DNA of 6,131 nt from Flavobacterium sp. UBA4098 (GTDB lineage Bacteria; Bacteroidota; Bacteroidia; Flavobacteriales; Flavobacteriaceae), in contig DFXW01000009.1 in assembly GCA_002382495.1 (NCBI GenBank), positions 7,414-13,544 of the forward strand, given 5' to 3'. A model generated the notes under the pieces. It saw only the letters and a list, made by a program, of their open reading frames with translations. It was not told where the DNA came from and did no database searches. The stretch's first letter is position 1; every line of letters begins with the position of its first letter. The translations under genes and the position numbers were made by a program. This document shows positions 1-5,688 of this stretch, in pieces.

Positions 1-597
1 AATTTGTCTGACCGAAGGGTAACTACTGTTGAAAAAATCTTACTCAACCTGGGATTGAATCCGAAGAAACTAATTGCATTAGAAGGCAAAGGAAGAGTGC
101 TAGTTAACAAAGACGTTGAACTAGACCTAGACCAAACACGTTCTATAAACCGCCGTGTGGAAATTGTGGTAGAACAAATTAGGCCTAAGTTTTTCATGGG
201 AATTCCACACTTGTTTTCTGGTTTTCAATTACCACATCAAAAAGGGGATCGGATCTATTTAGAAAATGTAAAATTTGGGGTGGGAAGTAGTTATTTGGAC
301 TTAAAATCGAGAGCTATTTTAGATAAGATTGTGATTTTTTTGAAGAACAATCCGTATATCTATTTTGAAGTTCAAGGGCATGTTTGTTGTACTCCAAAAT
401 ACTTTTTGGATGCAATCGACAAAGACACCAAAGAAAGAAAGTTATCTTATAATAGAGCCAAAGCGGTGTATCGTTATTTAGTAATGCGAAAGATTGATCC
501 TTCGCGAATGACTTTTAAAGGGTTTGGTAATCAATTCCCTATCGGTAAAGAACCTGAATTAGACCGACGAGTTGAATTAGTGATTACTAAATGTTAA
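1..597 (+). CDS. OmpA-family protein with tandem OmpA-like domains (5' end outside window)
   Basis: This is the C-terminal part of an envelope protein. The frame is open to the left edge and base 4 falls inside a conserved motif (N-L-S-D-R-R), so the gene starts upstream. Numbering from the TTG codon at base 4 as residue 1, residues 1-57 are the second half of one OmpA-like domain: the LSxxR helix motif, then N-R-R-V-E-I at 49-54. Residues 82-196 are a complete second OmpA-like domain: the first strand at 83-100, V-Q-G-H at 123-126, L-S-Y-N-R-A-K-A-V at 147-155, and D-R-R-V-E-L-V at 187-193. In this family the domain binds the diaminopimelate of peptidoglycan through an Asp after G-H-T and the Arg of LSxxR. 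Here the Arg is present (R151), but the Asp position is Cys (C128-C129). A periplasmic, peptidoglycan-anchoring role is inferred. It is convergent with the acetyltransferase gene and overlaps it by 4 bp. The true length and any N-terminal domain cannot be seen. Confidence 0.85.
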   Translation, partial: NLSDRRVTTVEKILLNLGLNPKKLIALEGKGRVLVNKDVELDLDQTRSINRRVEIVVEQIRPKFFMGIPHLFSGFQLPHQKGDRIYLENVKFGVGSSYLDLKSRAILDKIVIFLKNNPYIYFEVQGHVCCTPKYFLDAIDKDTKERKLSYNRAKAVYRYLVMRKIDPSRMTFKGFGNQFPIGKEPELDRRVELVITKC

Positions 598-1043
598 TGA
601 CTCTTGTCCATTTGAATGTGTGGAATGTCATCTTCTAAATACATTTCGCTAGTTTGAACAAAGCCATGGCTTTCGTAGAATTTTTTGAGATATAATTGGG
701 CCCCAATGGTGATTTCAATCTCGCCAAAATGTTCAAAAACTCCTGCAATGGCTTGGTGCATTAATTCATGACCCCATTTTTTGTCTCTGTGTTTTGCATC
801 GACAGTTACACGACCAATGGAAGCATGAATGAATGAAATTCCGGGTTTAAATAGTCGAGCGTGTGCTACAATTTTACCATTAAACGTTCCAAAAAGATGC
901 AATGCTTTTTGGTCTTTGCCATCCAAATCAAGATACACACAGTTTTGCTCTACTACAAAGATTTCACTTCGCAAGCGAAGGATATCATACAATTCGTGTA
1001 CAGAAAGTGATTCAAAAGATTTAATCGTCCATTCTAATGCCAT
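594..1043 (-). CDS. ElaA-like GNAT-family N-acetyltransferase
   Basis: A 149-residue cytoplasmic protein, close to the usual ElaA length of about 150. The ElaA hallmarks are present: L-R-S-E-I-F-V-V-E-Q-N-C-x-Y around 24-37, followed by D-x-D-G-x-D (39-44), I-G-R-V (76-79), A-Q (115-116), F-Y-E-S-H-G-F (122-128) and Y-L-E-D-D-I-P-H-I-x-M (135-145). GNAT enzymes move an acetyl group from acetyl-CoA to an amine; the substrate of ElaA-type proteins is not established. The acetyl-CoA loop reads R-D-K-K-W-G (86-91), so the first Gly of the canonical Q/R-x-x-G-x-G/A is Lys; the final Gly is kept. The ATG at 1041-1043 is the only reasonable start and gives the full domain. The gene begins 5 bp after the DUF4837 stop, so it is probably last in that transcript. 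Its stop codon overlaps the OmpA-family stop on the other strand. Family assignment is firm; the biological role is unknown. Confidence 0.88.
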   Translation of the reverse strand: MALEWTIKSFESLSVHELYDILRLRSEIFVVEQNCVYLDLDGKDQKALHLFGTFNGKIVAHARLFKPGISFIHASIGRVTVDAKHRDKKWGHELMHQAIAGVFEHFGEIEITIGAQLYLKKFYESHGFVQTSEMYLEDDIPHIQMDKSH

Positions 1044-1048
1044 GAAAT

Positions 1049-2053
1049 TTATTTTTTATTTGGGGTAAATGTATTGTTTTTAAGTACATGAACCGAATGC
1101 ATGATTGCTTCTAATTCATGCATGACGTCTCTTTTTTCTTTAGAAGGTGAATAACAAAATCCTTCCAAGACTACCAATCGTTTATTAATAGAATCCACTA
1201 TAGTGTAATTGATAAACGGTCCCGACATATAATCATTTTGAAGTTGCCAAGTACCTCTGGTTTCATAAGCAAGTCGATGGTCAAGTGTAGATTTGAAAAA
1301 ATAAGGGGTATAGCCTGTCTCGCTAATCATGTAGGTTTGGGGTTCGGTTCCTTGAATGTATTTCCCAATAGAATCTCTCATTGAAAGAATCGCAGCAGAA
1401 ACAGTAGAGGTTCTAATTGTCTTCAACGGCAGTTGATACAGTAACAAGCTACTACTTCCGCTAATACTATTTTTCTTTAACCAAACAAAATTGGGTTTCC
1501 GCATCACCTGCTCAAAGTTAGAAGGGACTTGAAGACTAAGCTGAAATTGTTTCTTAAATAACCCCGCAGGAAGAAGCGCCTTTTGATTAATTCGTTGACT
1601 TTCTAGAATTTCAGCTTGTTTGATATAGCGTATTATTTCTGGCGAATGTTCTTCTAACAATTGTAAAATTTCTACAGCTGTTTTTCCAGAAATATGAAAG
1701 ACATTTTGAGGAGACGCATATTGATTTTTCTTGATTTCGAATTTATTTTCAGTTGCTTTTTTAACGATAATAATCGCGCGACTGGCTGTAGCAAATCCTT
1801 CTAATAATTGAATCGGAAATTGATTAATAGTAAATAATGGTTCTTCCTCAGGGAGTCCTATTACTGGAGAAGCAAATTTATTTCGGATGCTATCACCAAC
1901 TTCTCCATTCCACAATTGGTCTTCAATAATAACCGAAATGGTGTTAATTGCACCCGATGTTTTTCGTGGTAAGTTGGCTTCTTTCTTCAAACAAGAAACT
2001 AGAACAACCGAAAGTAATACGCATAAAAAATGGGCTTTATTCATGATTCTCAT
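1049..2053 (-). CDS. DUF4837 family lipoprotein
   Basis: A 334-residue predicted lipoprotein of unknown function. A hydrophobic N-terminus (residues 7-19) ends in a lipobox L-V-S-C (18-21), so the mature protein would begin at lipidated Cys21. DUF4837 hallmarks are visible: L-P-x-x-x-S-G-A-x-N (28-37), L-W-N-G-E-V-G-D-S-I-R (47-57), G-L-P-E-E-E-P-L-F-T (66-75), R-G-T-W-Q-L near 266-271, then M-S-G-P-F-I-N-Y-T near 276-284 and E-G-F-C-Y-S-P with K-R-D near 297-309. The family is found in Bacteroidota and has no assigned role that I know of. The start is ambiguous: ATG at 2051-2053 or at 2042-2044 (residue 4). Both leave an intact signal sequence, and there is no Shine-Dalgarno to decide. After the Cys comes L-K-K-E, only partly like the flavobacterial surface-export signal (Lys then acidic residues), so which membrane face it occupies is open. 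It lies 39 bp downstream of the transglycosylase gene and 5 bp upstream of the acetyltransferase. Confidence 0.88.
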   Translation of the reverse strand: MRIMNKAHFLCVLLSVVLVSCLKKEANLPRKTSGAINTISVIIEDQLWNGEVGDSIRNKFASPVIGLPEEEPLFTINQFPIQLLEGFATASRAIIIVKKATENKFEIKKNQYASPQNVFHISGKTAVEILQLLEEHSPEIIRYIKQAEILESQRINQKALLPAGLFKKQFQLSLQVPSNFEQVMRKPNFVWLKKNSISGSSSLLLYQLPLKTIRTSTVSAAILSMRDSIGKYIQGTEPQTYMISETGYTPYFFKSTLDHRLAYETRGTWQLQNDYMSGPFINYTIVDSINKRLVVLEGFCYSPSKEKRDVMHELEAIMHSVHVLKNNTFTPNKK

Positions 2054-2092
2054 CTTATGAAATAAAACCCAAATTTAAATTGATTCATCGAA

Positions 2093-4072
2093 TTATCCGT
2101 TAATTTTTAATTTCATTCCCGGTTTTAATTCTTCTCCCTTGATATTGTTCCATTTCTTTAAATCAGAAATGGTTACTCCTGGGTATTTTTTTGAAATGCT
2201 ATACAATGAATCTCCTTTTTTTACATAGTATTCGGATTCTTTGCCAGCAGTACTTGGATATTGATCTTTCTTTTTAAAACTGGCAATGGCTACTTTATTA
2301 GTATCAATAACAATTTCGTTTTTTGCTACAATCAAACTATTTCCAATAGCAATTGCATTAGAAGTAAGATTATTCCATTGTTTTAATTCTTCAACAGAAG
2401 CGCCAAATTTCTTAGCAATACTCCCTAAATTATCTCCTTTTTGAACGCTGTAGGCGATGTCTTTTCTTTCAATTGGTTTCGCTATAACCTCATTATGTAT
2501 GGGGTTTTTAACTACTTGAAGTGACGCTCCTAGTGGAATACTTTTAGTAGTCAACTTATTCCAATCTTGAAGTTCAGCTATAGTGACATTGAATTTTTTT
2601 GCAATGTTACTTAAATTATCTCCTTTTTGAACCACATAAATTGAGTTTGTTGGAGTAGCTAAACTGTCTTTCTGAATTCCTTTTTTGTCTATTTCAACTT
2701 TGGCAACAGCCGTCGATTTTTGATCGGCTTCAACTCCATTGATTTTTAAATTCTTTCCATACGCTACCTTATTCCCTCTGATATTATTCCATTTTTTTAG
2801 ATCGTCAACGGCAACATCATATTTCTGTGCAATGTTGCTTAAATTGTCTCCCCGTTTCACACGGTAATAGCGCACTTTGGCTTGAGCCAATCGCTGAAAC
2901 GTATTGACAGAATCTTGAGTAACAATTGGTCGAACAATTTGGAATGGTCGTTCTCTTAAATTGGCTTCTCTGTCTACATACGCATAAATCTTCGATTCGT
3001 TCGAAGTAAAAACAGCCATCTTGTCTTGAGGCAATCTCAAAAAATGAGTTTGGTCATTGTAGGCAGGAACTACATTTAGTTTGTACGACGGATTTAGAAT
3101 TTGCAATTGGGCCACCGGAATGTCAATCAATTCTGAAATTTGTTTGAACGACATTTGTCTTTTAATCATTACAGTATCAGTAGCAAATTGCTTGATTGGT
3201 GCTTTCTCTGGTTTGATTCCGTGTTCTTTATGGTATTCGTAAATGTACATAGTTGCAAGAAATGCTGGCAAATAGCCTTGAGTTTCTTTAGGTAAGTTTT
3301 TACGAATATTCCAATAATTTTGTTGACCTCCTGAACGTCGTATGGCTTTTGCTACATTCCCTGGTCCTGAATTATAAGATGCCAAAACCAAGTCCCAATC
3401 GCCAAAAATAGCGTACATGTTTTTCATGTATTGGGCAGCCGCTTCAGTTGCTTTTAATGGATCGCTTCGTTCATCGACATACGAATCAATTTTTAATCCG
3501 TACTGTTTTCCGGTTTGGTACATGAACTGCCAAAGTCCCGTAGCACCTACTCTAGAAACCGCTTTAGGATTTAATGCCGACTCAACAACGGCTAAATATT
3601 TAATTTCAAGTGGTACATTTTGTTTGTCAAAAGCCTCTTCAAACAAAGGAAAATAAAATTCGGAAACAGCCATTAAACGTTCAAAAGAACGCTTTCGGTT
3701 TTTCAAAAAGGACTTGATGATGTTTTCTAAACCTTGATTGTATTCGATATGAAAAGGCGATTTATCGTCCATTTCTTGTAATCGTGCTTTTAACAAATCC
3801 GTTGGCAATTCATAATCTACTTTTTCATCAATGTTGATGGTTTGAATGTCTTCGGTAAGATTACTGTAAATATCTAAATTGGTTAATTCCTTTAACCACA
3901 AACTGTCTACACAAGCGGCCAAATCATCTTTGACAAATGTTTTCTTAATAGAATCTAAGTAGGTCCTTTTAATCTCTGGTTTGAGAGGGGTCGTTTTCTC
4001 CACTGTTTCCTGCGCAAATAGCGAGAAAGATAGCAGGAGAAAAAAAGGAAGTATATGGAGTTTTATTTTCAT
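2093..4072 (-). CDS. MltD-like membrane-associated lytic murein transglycosylase with four LysM domains
   Basis: A 659-residue secreted enzyme that should cleave the MurNAc-GlcNAc bond of peptidoglycan, leaving 1,6-anhydro-MurNAc ends. I chose the ATG at 4070-4072: it gives a clean signal peptide (K-I-K, then a hydrophobic stretch to F-A-Q at 19-21, cut probably after Ala20). An in-frame TTG at 4100-4102 would only add ten polar residues. The SLT/GH23 domain spans about 140-285. Catalytic Glu164 lies in A-V-V-E-S-A-L-N-P, followed by G-A-T-G-L-W-Q-F-M (176-184), A-S-Y-N-S-G-P-G-N-V (231-240) and G-Y-L-P (266-269). A degenerate LysM-like segment (about 297-355) follows. Then come four clear LysM domains at about 402-444, 477-521, 539-582 and 614-657, each with K-x-G-D-x-L and W-N. 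E. coli MltD is a lipoprotein with two LysMs; this one has no lipobox Cys and twice the LysMs. It is the first gene of a likely three-gene transcript. The symbol mltD would be by analogy only. Confidence 0.93.
   Translation of the reverse strand: MKIKLHILPFFLLLSFSLFAQETVEKTTPLKPEIKRTYLDSIKKTFVKDDLAACVDSLWLKELTNLDIYSNLTEDIQTINIDEKVDYELPTDLLKARLQEMDDKSPFHIEYNQGLENIIKSFLKNRKRSFERLMAVSEFYFPLFEEAFDKQNVPLEIKYLAVVESALNPKAVSRVGATGLWQFMYQTGKQYGLKIDSYVDERSDPLKATEAAAQYMKNMYAIFGDWDLVLASYNSGPGNVAKAIRRSGGQQNYWNIRKNLPKETQGYLPAFLATMYIYEYHKEHGIKPEKAPIKQFATDTVMIKRQMSFKQISELIDIPVAQLQILNPSYKLNVVPAYNDQTHFLRLPQDKMAVFTSNESKIYAYVDREANLRERPFQIVRPIVTQDSVNTFQRLAQAKVRYYRVKRGDNLSNIAQKYDVAVDDLKKWNNIRGNKVAYGKNLKINGVEADQKSTAVAKVEIDKKGIQKDSLATPTNSIYVVQKGDNLSNIAKKFNVTIAELQDWNKLTTKSIPLGASLQVVKNPIHNEVIAKPIERKDIAYSVQKGDNLGSIAKKFGASVEELKQWNNLTSNAIAIGNSLIVAKNEIVIDTNKVAIASFKKKDQYPSTAGKESEYYVKKGDSLYSISKKYPGVTISDLKKWNNIKGEELKPGMKLKING
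2102..2869 (-). repeat. Four tandem LysM-coding repeats
   Basis: Four in-frame repeats inside the transglycosylase gene, at about 2741-2869, 2510-2644, 2327-2458 and 2102-2233, separated by Ser/Thr/Ala/Lys-rich linkers. LysM binds the N-acetylglucosamine-containing glycan backbone. Repeats two and three are most alike: both encode V-Q-K-G-D-N-L and share a perfect 21-bp match (2612-2632 and 2426-2446). This suggests a relatively recent internal duplication or sequence exchange between them. The last repeat ends three residues from the protein's C-terminus. Confidence 0.9.
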
Positions 4073-4124
4073 AGTTCTTGTAATAAAGGGGCTAAATTCC
4101 AAACGATTATAACAATCATTTTTA

Positions 4125-4132
4125 CAAACTTA
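4125..4132 (-). promoter_or_regulatory. Possible -7 promoter element for the transglycosylase-DUF4837-acetyltransferase cluster
   Basis: On the minus strand this reads TAAGTTTG, a perfect match to the flavobacterial -7 consensus TAnnTTTG. Transcription would begin near 4118-4120, giving a leader of about 45 nt to the ATG at 4072. No TTG sits at the expected 17-23 nt further upstream (plus-strand CAA would have to start at 4150-4156), so only half of the promoter is supported. Its place between the pgk terminator and the first gene of the cluster is right. Confidence 0.35.
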
Positions 4133-4147
4133 CTAGGTTCAAACTGA

Positions 4148-4193
4148 AAAAATACCTAAATATTGTTAAAAAATCAGTTTTGAGGGTATTTTT
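4148..4193. repeat. Inverted repeat in the pgk-transglycosylase intergenic region
   Basis: AAAAATACC (4148-4156) and GGTATTTTT (4185-4193) form a perfect 9-bp inverted repeat with a 28-nt spacer. A second inverted repeat, AAACTGA (4141-4147) with TCAGTTT (4174-4180), interleaves with it, so the two together would have pseudoknot topology. The segment lies after the pgk terminator and just upstream of the candidate cluster promoter. It could be a weak back-up terminator, an operator, or chance in A/T-tract DNA; I cannot tell which. Confidence 0.35.
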
Positions 4194-4239
4194 GGGATTT
4201 TTTGATTGTTTTTTGTAAAAAAAGTCAGCACTTAAGACT

Positions 4240-4283
4240 AAAAAAGAAAACCTCAGCTCAAATTTATTTCGCTAAGGTTTTCT
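4240..4283 (-). terminator. Rho-independent terminator of pgk
   Basis: On the minus strand, AGAAAACCTTAGC pairs with GCTGAGGTTTTCT across a 13-nt AT-rich loop (4258-4270), directly followed by a run of five T (4244-4240). The stem has 13 pairs, including one U-G wobble (4274 with 4254). That pair would be a C-A mismatch in plus-strand RNA, so the structure fits minus-strand transcription. It begins 45 nt after the pgk stop and separates pgk from the downstream cluster. The AAAACCT/AGGTTTT form is common among flavobacterial terminators. Confidence 0.88.
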
Positions 4284-4293
4284 ATAAATAGGT

Positions 4294-4312
4294 TCAAGTT
4301 CATTTAACTTGA
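4294..4312 (-). other. Small hairpin between pgk stop and its terminator
   Basis: A perfect 7-bp inverted repeat (TCAAGTT and AACTTGA) with a 5-nt loop, placed 16 nt after the pgk stop codon. No T-run follows it on the minus strand, so it is not a terminator by itself. It could protect the mRNA 3' end or be incidental in AT-rich DNA. Confidence 0.4.
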
Positions 4313-4328
4313 TTATAATTTAAATTGC

Positions 4329-5516
4329 TTATTCTAAAATAGCTGCAATTCCTGGTAATACTCTACCTTCTAACATTTCTAACATGGCACCTCCACCAGT
4401 TGAGACATAACTTACTTTGTCTTCAAAACCAAATTGTTTTACAGCCGCAACTGAATCTCCACCACCTACAAGTGAGAACGCTCCGTTAGCTGTTGATTCA
4501 GCAATGAATTCTCCTAAAGCAATGGTTCCTTTTGCAAAAGTTGGCATTTCAAAAACACCTAAAGGTCCGTTCCAAAGAATTGTTTTTGACTCTAATATTA
4601 CTTTTTTAAAGTTTTCTAATGATTTAGGCCCTGCGTCCATTCCTTCCCATCCGTCAGGAATTGCTCTTACATCAACTACTTGCGTATTAGCGTCATTTGA
4701 GAATTTATCTCCGGCAACCACATCCACTGGAATGTGAATTTGAACTCCTTTTTCTTTAGCTAAACGCAAAATTTCTAGAGCTAATTCTTGTTTATCGTCT
4801 TCGCAAATAGAATCTCCAATTTTTCCGCCTAGTGCTTTTACAAAAGTAAAGGTCATTCCACCACCAATAATCATGTGGTCTACTTTATCTAAAATATTTT
4901 CGATCACCGTAATTTTTGAAGAAACTTTAGATCCTCCAAGAACAGCAGTTACTGGTTTTACACTGTTGTTTAATACTTTATTCAAGCTTTCAATTTCTTT
5001 TGCAAGCAAGGTTCCAAAACATTTATCGTTTGGAAAAAATTGTGCGATAATAGTAGTTGAAGCATGTGCACGGTGTGCGGTACCAAAAGCATCGTTAACA
5101 TAAATATCACCTAATGAAGCTAATTCTTTGGCGAAAGCTACGTCTCCCGCTTCTTCTTCAGCATGAAAACGTAAATTTTCCAACAATAAAACTTGACCAG
5201 CTTGTAATTGGTCTGAGGCTGCTTTAGCATCTGCTCCTACACAATTAGCGGCAAATTGAACCGGTACTCCTAAAATAGCCGAAGCCGTTTTTAAGATGTG
5301 TTTCAAAGAATATTTGTCTTCGGCTCCTTTTGGACGACCTAAATGCGACATTAAAATAACGCTTCCACCATCAGCCAAAATTTTATCAATTGTTGGTTTT
5401 GCAGCTTCAATACGTGTTGCATCTGTTACATTGAAATTTTCATCCAAAGGCACGTTAAAATCAACGCGAATGATTGCTTTTTTATTATTAAAATTAAAAT
5501 CGTTTACCGTTTTCAT
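4329..5516 (-). CDS. pgk: Phosphoglycerate kinase
   Basis: A full-length, cytoplasmic, 395-residue glycolytic enzyme that interconverts 1,3-bisphosphoglycerate plus ADP and 3-phosphoglycerate plus ATP. All signature motifs are intact. The substrate-binding half has R-V-D-F-N-V-P (17-23), T-R-I (34-36), S-H-L-G-R-P (57-62), E-N-L-R-F (113-117) and D-A-F-G-T-A-H-R-A-H (142-151). The nucleotide-binding half has G-G-S-K-V (194-198), G-G-G-M (218-221), W-N-G-P-L-G-V-F-E (315-323), G-G-G-D-S (351-355) and S-T-G-G-G-A (372-377). The length fits bacterial PGKs. The ATG at 5514-5516 opens directly on the family N-terminus, and the leader is A-rich without a Shine-Dalgarno. A consensus promoter lies just upstream and a strong terminator just downstream, so it is probably transcribed alone. 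Nothing unusual is seen in the protein. Confidence 0.99.
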   Translation of the reverse strand: MKTVNDFNFNNKKAIIRVDFNVPLDENFNVTDATRIEAAKPTIDKILADGGSVILMSHLGRPKGAEDKYSLKHILKTASAILGVPVQFAANCVGADAKAASDQLQAGQVLLLENLRFHAEEEAGDVAFAKELASLGDIYVNDAFGTAHRAHASTTIIAQFFPNDKCFGTLLAKEIESLNKVLNNSVKPVTAVLGGSKVSSKITVIENILDKVDHMIIGGGMTFTFVKALGGKIGDSICEDDKQELALEILRLAKEKGVQIHIPVDVVAGDKFSNDANTQVVDVRAIPDGWEGMDAGPKSLENFKKVILESKTILWNGPLGVFEMPTFAKGTIALGEFIAESTANGAFSLVGGGDSVAAVKQFGFEDKVSYVSTGGGAMLEMLEGRVLPGIAAILE

Positions 5517-5549
5517 TGTATCTGTTTTTTAGTTTTTCTGAAAGAGAAA

Positions 5550-5578
5550 CAAAGATAGAACTTTTCGTGTTGTGACAA
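5550..5578 (-). promoter_or_regulatory. pgk: Flavobacterial-type promoter of pgk
   Basis: On the minus strand, TTG (5578-5576) is followed after 18 nt by TATCTTTG (5557-5550). This matches the Bacteroidota housekeeping promoter TTG-N(17-23)-TAnnTTTG at every defined base. Transcription should start near 5543-5545, leaving an A-rich leader of about 28 nt before the ATG at 5516. The DNA upstream (5579-5688) is very AT-rich. Confidence 0.82.
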
Positions 5579-5688
5579 ATTCTGAAAAGCGATAAAAAAT
5601 CAGATTTTCTTAACGAAATCGTTGTAAATTAAATAATTTGCTATTCTTTATTCTCTTTTTTTTAAAAAATTGAACTTTAATTGTGATT

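Noticed and set aside
4..6. TTG as the start codon of the OmpA-family gene
   Set aside because: It lies within the conserved N-L-S-x-x-R motif of an OmpA-like domain, so coding clearly continues from further left.
829..1068. Plus-strand open frame opposite the acetyltransferase gene (similar ones at 3417-3656, 4417-4737, 4873-5103 and 5296-5532)
   Set aside because: Each is antisense to a well-supported gene, has no recognisable domain and has composition expected of a shadow frame.
4100..4102. TTG start adding ten residues to the transglycosylase
   Set aside because: It would place polar residues before a clean signal peptide that begins at the ATG at 4070-4072.
4259..4266. Minus-strand TAAATTTG resembling a -7 promoter element
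   Set aside because: It falls in the loop of the pgk terminator and has no TTG at 17-23 nt upstream.
5612..5623. Small hairpin AACGA-AA-TCGTT downstream of the PorP/SprF-family gene
   Set aside because: Five base pairs with a two-base loop and no T-run on the minus strand, which is too weak for a terminator.
5655..5670. T-tract/A-tract junction after the PorP/SprF-family stop codon
   Set aside because: No GC-containing stem precedes it; it looks like ordinary AT-rich spacer DNA.
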